From an uncultured Corynebacterium sp. (GTDB taxonomy: Bacteria > Actinomycetota > Actinomycetes > Mycobacteriales > Mycobacteriaceae), in the NCBI RefSeq assembly GCF_946221935.1, contig NZ_CAMIGN010000006.1, forward strand, positions 59,800-123,799: a DNA stretch of 64,000 nt. Direction: 5' to 3'. This document shows positions 1-7,576 of the stretch, in pieces. The notes under the pieces were generated by a model. It made no database searches. It was not told the DNA's origin and saw nothing but the letters and a program-made list of their open reading frames with translations. The position numbers and the translations under genes were made by a program. How positions within the stretch are numbered: the stretch's first letter is position 1; each line of letters opens with the position of its first letter.

Positions 1-1
1 T

Positions 2-256
2 GAAGGTGGTTCCGGCCCGGACAACTCGGACAACCCGGACAACTCGGATAACCCGGATAACCCGAGAAACCCGGACGACCAGGGGCAAGGCCAAGGTTCG
101 CTGGGCAAGTTTGGAAAGGTGTGGAACTACATTCTTGGCACGGTCGGAATCCTAGGCATGTTGGCGATCATTGGACACGCGATCAACGTGTCTGGCGCTC
201 TCGATGGCATTCACAAGAAGATTGATGAATTCCTGCGCCACCACAGCTTGCGCTAA
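2..256 (+). CDS. HtaA-like heme-binding surface protein, C-terminal fragment
   Basis: Only the last 84 codons of this gene are in the window; the reading frame is open from base 2 to the TAA at 254-256. The fragment starts with a hydrophilic Asp/Asn/Pro-rich linker made of repeated PDNSDN-type units, then a short Gln/Gly stretch, one hydrophobic membrane segment (about 20 residues from YILGTVGIL onward) and a short basic/His-containing tail. This is the usual C-terminal layout of corynebacterial Htaa-domain proteins, which are anchored in the membrane and bind heme or hemoglobin outside the cell. The assignment rests on this architecture and on the two genes that follow, heme oxygenase and another Htaa-domain protein. 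The Htaa domains themselves lie outside the window, so the exact family member is inferred. Confidence 0.65.
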   Translation, partial: EGGSGPDNSDNPDNSDNPDNPRNPDDQGQGQGSLGKFGKVWNYILGTVGILGMLAIIGHAINVSGALDGIHKKIDEFLRHHSLR

Positions 257-257
257 T

Positions 258-278
258 AACGAGTTCCCTGTTCTCGTT
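258..278. repeat. Short inverted repeat between htaA-like gene and hmuO
   Basis: AACGAG and CTCGTT arms separated by 9 nt lie just after the upstream stop codon and about 60 nt before the hmuO start. It could be a weak processing hairpin or an operator. There is no T-run after it, and it does not resemble the 19-bp DtxR box, so its role is open. Confidence 0.3.
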
Positions 279-336
279 CAGCGACCAATTTCAGATTCCA
301 CGCGGACCTTGAAACTTTTTCGAAAGGAATAACGTG

Positions 337-1011
337 ATGGCTTCGACCTCCACACTTTCAAACACAAGCTTTAACACAGCCGAGCCGATTTCTCAGGCAC
401 TGCGCAATGCCACTGCGGAGGCGCACGGGCGCGCAGAAGGCTCTGAGTTCATGAGCACCCTTTTCAAAGGCGAGCTTGACGCTCAAGCGGTGTATGCGCT
501 TTCGGGACAACTCTGGTTTGTCTACAGCGCTCTGGAGAACGCTGTAGACAGAGTCTCCGGCACTCCCATCGGGTCGGTTATTGCAGATCCGCGCCTGCAA
601 CGTCGCGCTGCGTTGGACCACGATCTGACGTATTGCCTCGGCTCCGATTGGCGCAAACAACTTGAACTACTGCCCGCCACCCGGCGGTATGTAGATCGAC
701 TCGACTCTTTCGGGGAACAAGACGTTGTACGAGTGATCGCTCACCACTATGTCCGCTACCTCGGGGATATTTCCGGCGGTCAGGTTATCGCTGCGCGTGT
801 AGCAGACCTCTACAATGTCGATCCCGAGGCATTGAAGTTCTATGACTTCTCCGCTATTGGCAAGATCCCTCCGTACCGAACCAACTACCGTCAGCGCCTC
901 GATAGCCTGCCACTCACAACGCAGCAGCGTTCCACATTGATTGAGGAAGCCATCGATGCTTTTGGTATGAATTTTGCACTGTTCACAGATCTTTACGGAG
1001 TCTGCGCGTGA
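337..1011 (+). CDS. hmuO: Heme oxygenase
   Basis: Biliverdin-producing heme oxygenase: opens heme to biliverdin, CO and free iron in the cytoplasm, so iron can be used from host heme. The protein (224 aa from this start) has the HO-fold signature YLGDISGGQ in the second half, and an N-terminal helix whose His30 (ATAEAHGRAE) is at the position of the proximal heme ligand. I chose ATG 337 over GTG 334 because the AAAGGA ribosome site at 323-328 is better spaced to it. The gene sits between two Htaa-type surface protein genes and its stop overlaps the next start by 4 bp (GTGA), so uptake and degradation are made from one operon. Corynebacterial hmuO is usually iron- and heme-regulated, but no clear DtxR box is visible in the short upstream gap; control probably lies upstream of the window. 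Confidence 0.93.
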   Translation: MASTSTLSNTSFNTAEPISQALRNATAEAHGRAEGSEFMSTLFKGELDAQAVYALSGQLWFVYSALENAVDRVSGTPIGSVIADPRLQRRAALDHDLTYCLGSDWRKQLELLPATRRYVDRLDSFGEQDVVRVIAHHYVRYLGDISGGQVIAARVADLYNVDPEALKFYDFSAIGKIPPYRTNYRQRLDSLPLTTQQRSTLIEEAIDAFGMNFALFTDLYGVCA

Positions 1012-1880
1012 ATCCACCTTTCTTGTCCAAGTCCACTTCCCGCCACTTCGTTGCCAGCGCCCTGGCCAGTTCCGTCGCGTTAAGCGGCATGGCGGTTCCT
1101 GTAGCACAGGCAGAGGAAGTGTCCGCCCCAGTGTTAGAAGCCGGTGCTTTTGCTTGGCCGATCAAAACCTCTTTCCTTAAGCATGTGCAGGGGCCGGTCG
1201 CTAGGGGGACTGTCATCGGTGATGGAGGTGCGGAGTTTAAGGGAAACCAGTTTGTGTTCCCGGTCAACACCCAAGAAACGAAGCTGGACCCGCAGGGTAA
1301 TGGCACGATTGCCCTGGACGGCAGCGCACATGTGACCGCATACAAAGGTCTTGGTAAGAACGGCGGACCAGCTTTGGATGTCTCTTATTTCGACTTGAAA
1401 TTGAATGTCACAGGTCAAACGGTATCGCTTATCGGGGACTACTCCCTGTCCGGTAACACGGCGAACGATCCTACGCAGCTAGACAAGCGCGGCGACGATG
1501 AAGTAATCGTGACCTTCCTCCTGGAAGCCCCGATTGATCCAGGTAAGGATTTCGTTGCCCAGAACCGTCCCACAACGGCCGGTATCGGATTGCAGAGATC
1601 TCTACTCCGCTACAATGAGGGCGAAAAGCTGGAGGGCGCGGACGTGGACCTGCTGCTGGACTATGACGATGGCAAGCAGGTAGAAAATGTAACCCCGCAG
1701 GAACTGCAGGGAAGCGCAAGTGGGTTCTCCGGTTCTTCTAGTGGCAGTTCCAAAAGCTCGCCCCTTGGCATCGCGGCCGGTGTGATCGCCGCCATTGCGG
1801 CAGTGATTGGGGTAGGGGCACTGGCCTCCGGACACGTGGATTGGCGCGGAGTTTTAAAGAACTTCGGCATCAACGTCTAG
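1008..1880 (+). CDS. Htaa-domain membrane-anchored heme-binding protein
   Basis: A 290-aa exported protein with an N-terminal signal peptide (basic start, hydrophobic core, cleavage likely after VAQAEE). One Htaa domain spans roughly residues 45-215; it begins with the FAWPIKTSFLKHV motif and contains conserved Tyr and His positions typical of heme ligation in HtaA/HtaB. A Ser/Gly linker and a C-terminal hydrophobic segment (about residues 250-272) follow, then a short tail, as in HtaB-like proteins tethered to the membrane. The GTG start overlaps the hmuO stop by 4 bp, indicating translational coupling. Likely role: pass heme from the surface towards a permease; no HmuTUV transporter genes are in this window. 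Single-domain, so closer to HtaB or HtaC than to two-domain HtaA. Confidence 0.85.
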   Translation: MNPPFLSKSTSRHFVASALASSVALSGMAVPVAQAEEVSAPVLEAGAFAWPIKTSFLKHVQGPVARGTVIGDGGAEFKGNQFVFPVNTQETKLDPQGNGTIALDGSAHVTAYKGLGKNGGPALDVSYFDLKLNVTGQTVSLIGDYSLSGNTANDPTQLDKRGDDEVIVTFLLEAPIDPGKDFVAQNRPTTAGIGLQRSLLRYNEGEKLEGADVDLLLDYDDGKQVENVTPQELQGSASGFSGSSSGSSKSSPLGIAAGVIAAIAAVIGVGALASGHVDWRGVLKNFGINV

Positions 1881-1884
1881 AGGT

Positions 1885-1987
1885 AAAGCACCACACCACC
1901 CCATCTGCGAAGAATTGTTGGTCGTTCCAGCTGCTGCCGACAGGATTGGCAGTGGAAGTAACAAAATCACAGCAGGTGGGGTGCTTT
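1885..1987. repeat. Long-spaced inverted repeat in the hta-rlmB gap
   Basis: AAAGCACC at 1885-1892 pairs with GGTGCTTT at 1980-1987, and the sequence between them contains a smaller CTGCC/GGCAG hairpin. The 204-bp gap otherwise holds no gene. It may fold at the end of the heme operon transcript; it is not a classical T-tailed terminator. Confidence 0.3.
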
Positions 1988-2084
1988 GGTGTCCACATAC
2001 TCGTGAGCCTGGTTCCAGTTTTCCGTGCCGGGGAAGTAACATACACAAACGCACGTAGTCGACCAGGTAAGAGGGGCATTAACA

Positions 2085-3041
2085 GTGGCGGGCAACACCC
2101 AGCGCAGCGGAGGCGTGCGCAAGAAGAACAAGAAGGGCGCAACCAAGGGCTCCGGCGGTCAGGGGCGCCGCAGCCTGCGGGGCAAGGGGGCCACGCCGAA
2201 GGCGGAGGATCGCGTCTACCATGCTGCCTACAAGCGCAAGCAGGCCGCTAAGCGCCGGGCTTCCGGCGCGCATGACCGCTTCGCCAAGGACGAGAACCAG
2301 GTGGAGTTGGTGGTCGGCCGTAACCCGGTGATCGAGTGCCTGCACGCCAAGGTTCCTGCCACAGCACTGTACGTCGCGGAGGGCGCCAAGAACGACGAGC
2401 GTCTGGCCGAGGCCGTTCACACCTGCGCCGACCGTGGCATCTCCGTGCTGGAGGTTTCCCGTGCCGAGCTGGACCGTATGACCGGCAACGGAATGCACCA
2501 GGGCATCGGCCTGCAGATCCCGCCATTCCAGTACACGCAGGTCGAGGACCTGATCGAGCGGACCGCCTCCGCACCACAGCCCGGCCTAGTCGTCGCGCTG
2601 GATAACATCACTGACCCGCGTAACCTCGGTGCGGTCATCCGCTCCGTCGCTGCATTCGGGGGTCACGGTGTGATCATCCCGGAGCGCCGCAGCGCCTCCG
2701 TTACCGCCGTCGCTTGGCGCACCTCCGCGGGCACGGCCGCCCGCCTGCCGGTCGCGAAGGCTACCAACATGGTGCGCTCTCTGAAGCAGTTCCAGCAGGC
2801 TGGTTACCAGGTCGTGGGCCTGGATGCTGGTGGCGACCACACTCTCGACACCTACGACGGCACCACCCCGACCGTCATCGTCGTCGGCTCCGAGGGCAAG
2901 GGGCTGTCCCGCCTGGTGGCGGACACCTGCGACACGATCATGTCGATCCCGATGGCCAAGTGGGTCGAGTCCCTTAATGCGTCGGTCGCTGCGGGCGTGG
3001 TGCTCAGCGAGTTCGCCCGTCAGCGTCGCGCTGCTAAGTGA
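2085..3041 (+). CDS. rlmB: 23S rRNA (guanosine-2'-O-)-methyltransferase RlmB, TrmH family
   Basis: SPOUT-class RNA methyltransferase (318 aa) that 2'-O-methylates a guanosine in 23S rRNA using SAM. A strongly basic Lys/Arg/Gly-rich tail of about 65 residues precedes the substrate-binding domain (NPVIECLHAKVPA) and the knotted catalytic domain. The latter has the three TrmH motifs: DNITDPRNLGAVIR, VVGSEGKG and IPMAKWVESLNASVA, the last carrying the SAM-binding knot. The GTG start at 2085 has an AGAGGGG ribosome site 8 nt upstream. The basic extension is common in actinobacterial RlmB. The gene stands alone here; in relatives it usually follows cysS. TrmH-family paralogues can modify tRNA instead, so the exact target base is inferred from family membership. 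Confidence 0.92.
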   Translation: MAGNTQRSGGVRKKNKKGATKGSGGQGRRSLRGKGATPKAEDRVYHAAYKRKQAAKRRASGAHDRFAKDENQVELVVGRNPVIECLHAKVPATALYVAEGAKNDERLAEAVHTCADRGISVLEVSRAELDRMTGNGMHQGIGLQIPPFQYTQVEDLIERTASAPQPGLVVALDNITDPRNLGAVIRSVAAFGGHGVIIPERRSASVTAVAWRTSAGTAARLPVAKATNMVRSLKQFQQAGYQVVGLDAGGDHTLDTYDGTTPTVIVVGSEGKGLSRLVADTCDTIMSIPMAKWVESLNASVAAGVVLSEFARQRRAAK

Positions 3042-3076
3042 CGCCCCCTCGGCTCCAGTAGCGCCCAAACTCAGCT

Positions 3077-4726
3077 CTAGCCGAGCATTTCCTCCTGCTT
3101 ATCCCACTGGACCTGCGCCCACGCTTCCCGCAAGTCAGGCTGCGGGTCGTAGATGGTTTGCTCGCCGGTAGGGAAGTGGGCGTCAAAAACCTGGGTGGCG
3201 AAGCCCAAAGAATAGGGATCGAAACCTGGGTCGTGCGAGTGCACGAACTGCCTCCAACGCGACTGCATGGCGACGGTTGTGGCGCGTAACTCGTCGCGAC
3301 CGCCGAACAGCACAGCGATGCGCCCCTTGTCCTGGTCATAGCGTTGGAAAAGAATAGGCAGATCTAGGGCGTGCATCGCGCCCATACCGGTGTAGCGCAA
3401 AAACGGGGTGGTGGTGTCCAGGCGGTAGACCCACGCGCGGTCGCTCGGATGATTCTGGGCCAGGAACCAGGAAGGACCGGTAAACAACGCATCGCCGAAG
3501 AAGCGACCTTTCAGCTTGCGGGACTTCGGGCCGCCGTAATGCTGCTCCAGAATGTTGGTGGCGTGCGCCGCAGAGCCAGAAATCGCCTGTGCGAAGGTGC
3601 GAGTGCGCGTGTACTGCATAGAGTTACGCTTCGGCTCCAGGTGCATCATGTCGTATTCGTTGCGGTTAGAACCGATCAGCAGGGGCACATCCATCATCGC
3701 GCCGGGAGTTAGCGGGTGCTCCGGTAGTAGGTCGCCGTCGATCACCGGCGCAAACGGGCCGGCCTTGGAAATGGGATTGTCTGCGTGGAAGCGAACGATC
3801 TCATCCGAGAGGCGCCCCAAAATTGCGTGCTCGGCGGTTAGCAGATCTTCGGTGGCGGCCTGCAGTTCCTCATCGCTGAGCTCCGGCGGGGCCTGACGAA
3901 CCGGGGTGCGCTGATCCAGTGGCATAGATTCCTCTGCTCGCATCCGGTGCAGCCAGCGGGCTGCGAAATCCGTCCAGTATTTCGCATTAGCGCGTGTGTG
4001 GACGATCATCGGGGCGGGGGATTGCGCGATAGCCGCGCTGAACAGGCCCTTGGCAGATGGGGTGGCTAATAGTGCAGTGACCATGGATCCACCACTGGAT
4101 TCACCCATGATGGTCACACGGTCCGGATCACCACCGAAGGCGCGGGCATTGTCGTGGATCCAGCGCAGTGCTGTCAGCAGGTCGGAGTGGCCTGCGTTGC
4201 TATCCATGGTGTCCGGCGTGTGCGTGCCTTCGCCCAGCGCCAATTGGCCGAAGATGCCCACGCGGTAGTTCACGGCCACGTACACACAATCGATGGCCTG
4301 GGCAAAATACTCACCGGAAAGCAGAGGCTTGTTCGCCGAGCCGTGAATATTCGATCCGCCATGGAAGTAGACCACCACCGGGCGGTTGGCCTCCGGATCA
4401 ATGGCAGGCGTGGGGGAGTTTGCGGGACGCGGAACCACCACATTGAGCCATAGGCAGTCCTCGGTGCCCTCCCAGTTACCTGCGGACTTGCGCGCCGGGC
4501 GGTATTGGGAGCAGGCGTCTCCGGAAGTTGCGGCGTTAAACACGCCCTCCCATGGGGTAATGGGCTCGGCGCGGCGGAAGCGGCGTTCGCCGATAGGCTT
4601 TTCGGCGTAAGGGATGCCACGGAAGGCGGTGACGCCGTTCTCCGCGTGGCCTTTGATTAGGCCGGTGGTTGTGCGGATGATCCAGGGGTTGGTGGGTTGT
4701 GAGTTAGATGCCGTCTCGTTAATCAC
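3077..4726 (-). CDS. Type-B carboxylesterase / para-nitrobenzyl esterase
   Basis: A 549-aa alpha/beta hydrolase of the carboxylesterase type B family, which hydrolyses carboxylic esters. The nucleophile elbow GESSGG places the catalytic Ser at about residue 210; an oxyanion-hole motif YFHGGSN lies near 120, the EDCLWLNV signature near 90, and a His in GAMHALDLP is in the right position for the triad. There is no signal peptide, so it is probably cytoplasmic. The natural substrate is unknown; some corynebacterial homologues attack phenolic or drug esters. The start is GTG at 4726, with no ribosome site but a TAGAGT hexamer 7 nt upstream, suggesting a leaderless mRNA. It converges with rlmB and is head-to-tail with the zinc transporter genes, which lie upstream of it on the same strand. 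Confidence 0.88.
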   Translation of the reverse strand: MINETASNSQPTNPWIIRTTTGLIKGHAENGVTAFRGIPYAEKPIGERRFRRAEPITPWEGVFNAATSGDACSQYRPARKSAGNWEGTEDCLWLNVVVPRPANSPTPAIDPEANRPVVVYFHGGSNIHGSANKPLLSGEYFAQAIDCVYVAVNYRVGIFGQLALGEGTHTPDTMDSNAGHSDLLTALRWIHDNARAFGGDPDRVTIMGESSGGSMVTALLATPSAKGLFSAAIAQSPAPMIVHTRANAKYWTDFAARWLHRMRAEESMPLDQRTPVRQAPPELSDEELQAATEDLLTAEHAILGRLSDEIVRFHADNPISKAGPFAPVIDGDLLPEHPLTPGAMMDVPLLIGSNRNEYDMMHLEPKRNSMQYTRTRTFAQAISGSAAHATNILEQHYGGPKSRKLKGRFFGDALFTGPSWFLAQNHPSDRAWVYRLDTTTPFLRYTGMGAMHALDLPILFQRYDQDKGRIAVLFGGRDELRATTVAMQSRWRQFVHSHDPGFDPYSLGFATQVFDAHFPTGEQTIYDPQPDLREAWAQVQWDKQEEMLG

Positions 4727-4733
4727 AAGTGCT

Positions 4734-4739
4734 ACTCTA
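4734..4739 (-). promoter_or_regulatory. -10 hexamer of leaderless esterase gene
   Basis: On the minus strand the hexamer is TAGAGT, followed by 7 nt and the GTG start at 4726. The fit to TANNNT and the distance predict transcription starting at or next to the start codon. Confidence 0.5.
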
Positions 4740-4820
4740 ACGAGCTACTCGTGCGGCGTCCCTCTTACGGGGGAGATGAATATATTTTTAGCGCTATTGG
4801 TGGGGTGAGGAGCGCGCGAG

Positions 4821-5759
4821 CTAGGCGTGGTGTACGTGGCCCGCGGTCTCGTTGCTGGTCTGTTTCGATACTGACTCGCCGGCAGTCGAATACTCCTGAG
4901 CTCGCACTGCATCCGCCTGTACGTGCCGGGAACGCATCCACGCAATAACACGGCATACTAGGTAAATCACAAAGCTCAAGGTGGTTACGAACACGGAAAC
5001 CGGTAGCCCCGGCGCCAGCGATGCCACCAGCCCTCCGACCGCCGCGACAACGGAGAACGTACCCGACAGCACCACGGCCAGCACCGGATTGCTGGTCACC
5101 TTCACCGCCGCCGCACCCGGGGTAATCAGCAACGCAATCAGCAGAAGCGCGCCGACAATCTGCACTCCCTGGCTGGCCACCACGCCGATCAGCGCGGCGA
5201 ACACCAGCGCCAACACGCGCACCTTCACACCCGAGGCAGCGGCCAGCACCGGATCCACCGTGGCGAACAAAAGCGGCCGCCAGAGTAGCGCCATCGTCAC
5301 TACCACTAGAACAGTCAGCACCGCCAGGATGTTTAGCGAAGCCGAGCTCACGCCCACGATCTGCCCTGTCAACAGGCTAAACGCCGAAGACGACCTACCG
5401 GGGTAAAGATAAATAAACAGCACGGAAAGACCCATGCCGAAGCTTAAGACCACCGCCACGATGGCGTCTTGTTCCTTTTGTCCCAGTGCCGTCAGCGCCA
5501 CAGCGGCCAATACTGCGCCGATCAGTGCACCCCAGCTCACGCTGAAACCAAAAAGCAGCGCGGCTGCCGCACCCATCAGCGCCAGCTCACCGGTGGAGTG
5601 TGCGGCGAAGCTCATTTTCCGCATCACGATCAGCGGTGCAATCGCGCCGGAGACGATACCCAGAAGCAGCGCTGCCAATAGCGCATGTTGTACGAAGTCC
5701 ACCGAGAGCAACGCGAGGGTGTCATCCCACCAGTCGCCGGTCTGGAATTGGTTACTCAT
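4821..5759 (-). CDS. znuB: Zinc/manganese-type ABC transporter permease
   Basis: Membrane subunit (312 aa) of a cluster C (ZnuB/MntB-like, ABC-3 family) metal importer. It shows about eight hydrophobic helices through residue 280, including the family segments HALLAALLLGIVSGAIAPLIV and GALIGAVLAAVAL, and ends in a hydrophilic tail with the His-containing stretch AGHVHHA. Its start overlaps the ATPase stop by 4 bp, so it is the third gene of the operon read right to left: binding protein, ATPase, permease. The His-rich binding protein makes zinc the most likely substrate. The tail of roughly 35 residues after the last helix is longer than in E. coli ZnuB and has no known role. Confidence 0.88.
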   Translation of the reverse strand: MSNQFQTGDWWDDTLALLSVDFVQHALLAALLLGIVSGAIAPLIVMRKMSFAAHSTGELALMGAAAALLFGFSVSWGALIGAVLAAVALTALGQKEQDAIVAVVLSFGMGLSVLFIYLYPGRSSSAFSLLTGQIVGVSSASLNILAVLTVLVVVTMALLWRPLLFATVDPVLAAASGVKVRVLALVFAALIGVVASQGVQIVGALLLIALLITPGAAAVKVTSNPVLAVVLSGTFSVVAAVGGLVASLAPGLPVSVFVTTLSFVIYLVCRVIAWMRSRHVQADAVRAQEYSTAGESVSKQTSNETAGHVHHA

Positions 5760-6457
5760 ACGACCACCAGCTTTCCGTCCACATTCAACACCTGCACATC
5801 GGTTCGGTACAGCCGGGAGAGCGTCTCGCTGTTCATTACTTCCTTTACCGTGCCGATGGTGTGCCCATGCGGGGCGAGGTAAAGCACGCGATCGGTCACA
5901 TTCAGGATCGGGTTGATGCCGTGGGTTACGAAAACGATCGCAGTGTTGTGCTCGCGCCGCCTGCGGTCGAGCAGCTCCACAGTCTGTTTTTGCGCCCGCA
6001 GATCCAGCGAGAGCAGCGGTTCATCGCACAGTAATAGCTCCGGATCCTGAGCCATCGCCTGCGCCTGGCGAATCAGTTGTTGCTGGCCACCGGAAAGTTC
6101 ACCTACGCGGCGCTTGGCCAGGCCAGTCGCGCCTACCTCTTCTAGCGCCGCGTCTATTTGGGCCTTCTTCGGGCGCCTATTTTTTATGACGCCCGCTGCA
6201 AGAGCCAACCCAACGAGATCCCGCGCGCGTAGCGGAATGGATGGGTCAAACATCCTTTGTTGGGGGATATAGCCCAGCTTGTCCGTTACTTTAAGACTGC
6301 CTCGACTGAGTTTGCGGGTGCCGAGAGCAGCGTTCAGGAGAGTGGATTTTCCCACCCCGTTCGGCCCCAAAATAGCCAAAAACTCCCCTGGCTCAACCTC
6401 GAGGTCGAGGTCACGCCAGAGGGGTTCAACTGCCGCATTGCGGAGAGCAAGAACCAT
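5756..6457 (-). CDS. znuC: Zinc/manganese-type ABC transporter ATP-binding protein
   Basis: ATPase subunit (233 aa) that powers the importer from the cytoplasmic side. Visible motifs: Walker A GPNGVGKST near residue 33, a Q-loop in GYIPQQRMF, the ABC signature LSGGQQQL near 125, Walker B LLLCDEPLLSLD, and the switch His in FVTHG. The start overlaps the last base of the binding-protein stop, and the stop overlaps the permease start, so all three subunits are translationally coupled. The signature and the context with a His-rich ZnuA support metal transport rather than another cluster. In C. glutamicum I recall an equivalent three-gene zinc set directly next to the ipsA-like regulator, as here. 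Confidence 0.9.
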   Translation of the reverse strand: MVLALRNAAVEPLWRDLDLEVEPGEFLAILGPNGVGKSTLLNAALGTRKLSRGSLKVTDKLGYIPQQRMFDPSIPLRARDLVGLALAAGVIKNRRPKKAQIDAALEEVGATGLAKRRVGELSGGQQQLIRQAQAMAQDPELLLCDEPLLSLDLRAQKQTVELLDRRRREHNTAIVFVTHGINPILNVTDRVLYLAPHGHTIGTVKEVMNSETLSRLYRTDVQVLNVDGKLVVV

Positions 6458-7446
6458 TACTTGGTTGCGTCCTCCAGCTGCTTGATGAGGGAGTCTGCGT
6501 ACTCAAAGTAGTCCTGACCCTCATCGGGAGTTTCGTTGACATTTACGACCTTGATGCCTGCCTCCTTGGCGGCCTCGATCAGTTGCGAGGCGGCCGAGGT
6601 CTCCGACTGCTCGTTAGTGATGAGGATGTCGGCCTTCTTGTCAGTGATGAGCTGGCGCGTAGCGGCCAGATCAGCTGCAGAGGGCTCGGACTCACTGTTC
6701 ACGGCGTGGGTGAAACCTTCTGGGGTGACGTCCTTCAGATCGGAATCATCAATTAGCTCGGCAGCCACAGACTCGGTGAGGATCACGTTCTTTCCGCTGA
6801 GCTTCTCCACACGGGCCTTCAGCTCGTCGGTCTTCTTGGTGATGTCCTCGTCGGACTCCGGAATGTCGGAGTTCAATTTGTGCAGTTCGGTGGAGAGCTT
6901 CTTCTCGAACTCGGAGACCACATCCAGGTCGAACCAGACATGCGGGTTGGTCTCATCGTGGCTGTGCTCGTGGGCGTGCTCATCGCCGTGGTCATGCCCC
7001 TCGTGCTCGTCATGAGCGTCTTCGCCGTGCTCGTGGGCGTGCTCATCTGCACCGTGGTCTTCACCGTGGTGGTGATGCGCTGCAGCCAGTGGCTGTGCAG
7101 TCACAAGGGGAGTGTCTTCCTCCACGTTGTCGGTTAGCCAGTTGTCGTAGCCTGCACCATTGGCAACAACGATGTCCGCGTCTTTCACCTTGGCGATGTC
7201 GCGGGCAGTCGCTTCGTACTCGTGTGGATCATCATCCTTGCTGCTGAGGATGGTGGTTACCTCAACGTCATCGCGCCCTTCGGTGATGTCCTCCGCGATG
7301 CTGCCCCAGATAGAGGTGGAGGCGACCAGCTTGATTTTGTCCCCATCAGCTGCGGAATCTTCAGACCCGCCGGCACAGGCAGTTACGCCCAAAGCCAACG
7401 TTGCGATACTTAACACTGCTCCGAAATTGGCAACCATTTTCTTCAT
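6457..7446 (-). CDS. znuA: Zinc ABC transporter substrate-binding lipoprotein
   Basis: Metal-binding lipoprotein (329 aa) of the ZnuA/TroA cluster A-I family. A signal peptide ends in a lipobox (GVTACAGG), so it is anchored outside the membrane. Metal ligands are expected from HEYE near residue 82, HVWFD after the loop, and later acidic/Thr positions. Between the first and second ligand lies an unusually long His/Asp/Glu-rich loop of about 50 residues with more than fifteen histidines, the hallmark of zinc-specific ZnuA proteins. I used ATG 7446 (MKKMVANF) because it starts a proper signal peptide; longer in-frame extensions do not. It is the first gene of the operon and is divergent from the LacI-type gene. 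Zur control would be expected, but I could not confirm a Zur box in the 130-bp gap. Confidence 0.93.
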   Translation of the reverse strand: MKKMVANFGAVLSIATLALGVTACAGGSEDSAADGDKIKLVASTSIWGSIAEDITEGRDDVEVTTILSSKDDDPHEYEATARDIAKVKDADIVVANGAGYDNWLTDNVEEDTPLVTAQPLAAAHHHHGEDHGADEHAHEHGEDAHDEHEGHDHGDEHAHEHSHDETNPHVWFDLDVVSEFEKKLSTELHKLNSDIPESDEDITKKTDELKARVEKLSGKNVILTESVAAELIDDSDLKDVTPEGFTHAVNSESEPSAADLAATRQLITDKKADILITNEQSETSAASQLIEAAKEAGIKVVNVNETPDEGQDYFEYADSLIKQLEDATK

Positions 7447-7563
7447 TCTCCCGAGATTAATGGGGATGAAAACGCTCGTCAACATAAAGATGGGTTGTTT
7501 GCAGGGCACCAAAGCGGGCACGGGGAAGTGGGCGTCAACCCCCGAACAAGAAGGCCCGGGGAC

Positions 7564-7569
7564 TACCCT
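7564..7569 (+). promoter_or_regulatory. -10 hexamer of leaderless ipsA-like gene
   Basis: TACCCT is followed by 7 nt and the ATG at 7577, with no ribosome site in between. This fits a leaderless transcript. No good -35 is visible. Confidence 0.45.
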
Positions 7570-7576
7570 TAGAAGA

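Noticed and set aside
258..278. DtxR iron box before hmuO
   Set aside because: Arms AACGAG/CTCGTT do not match the TTAGGTTAGCCTAACCTAA consensus.
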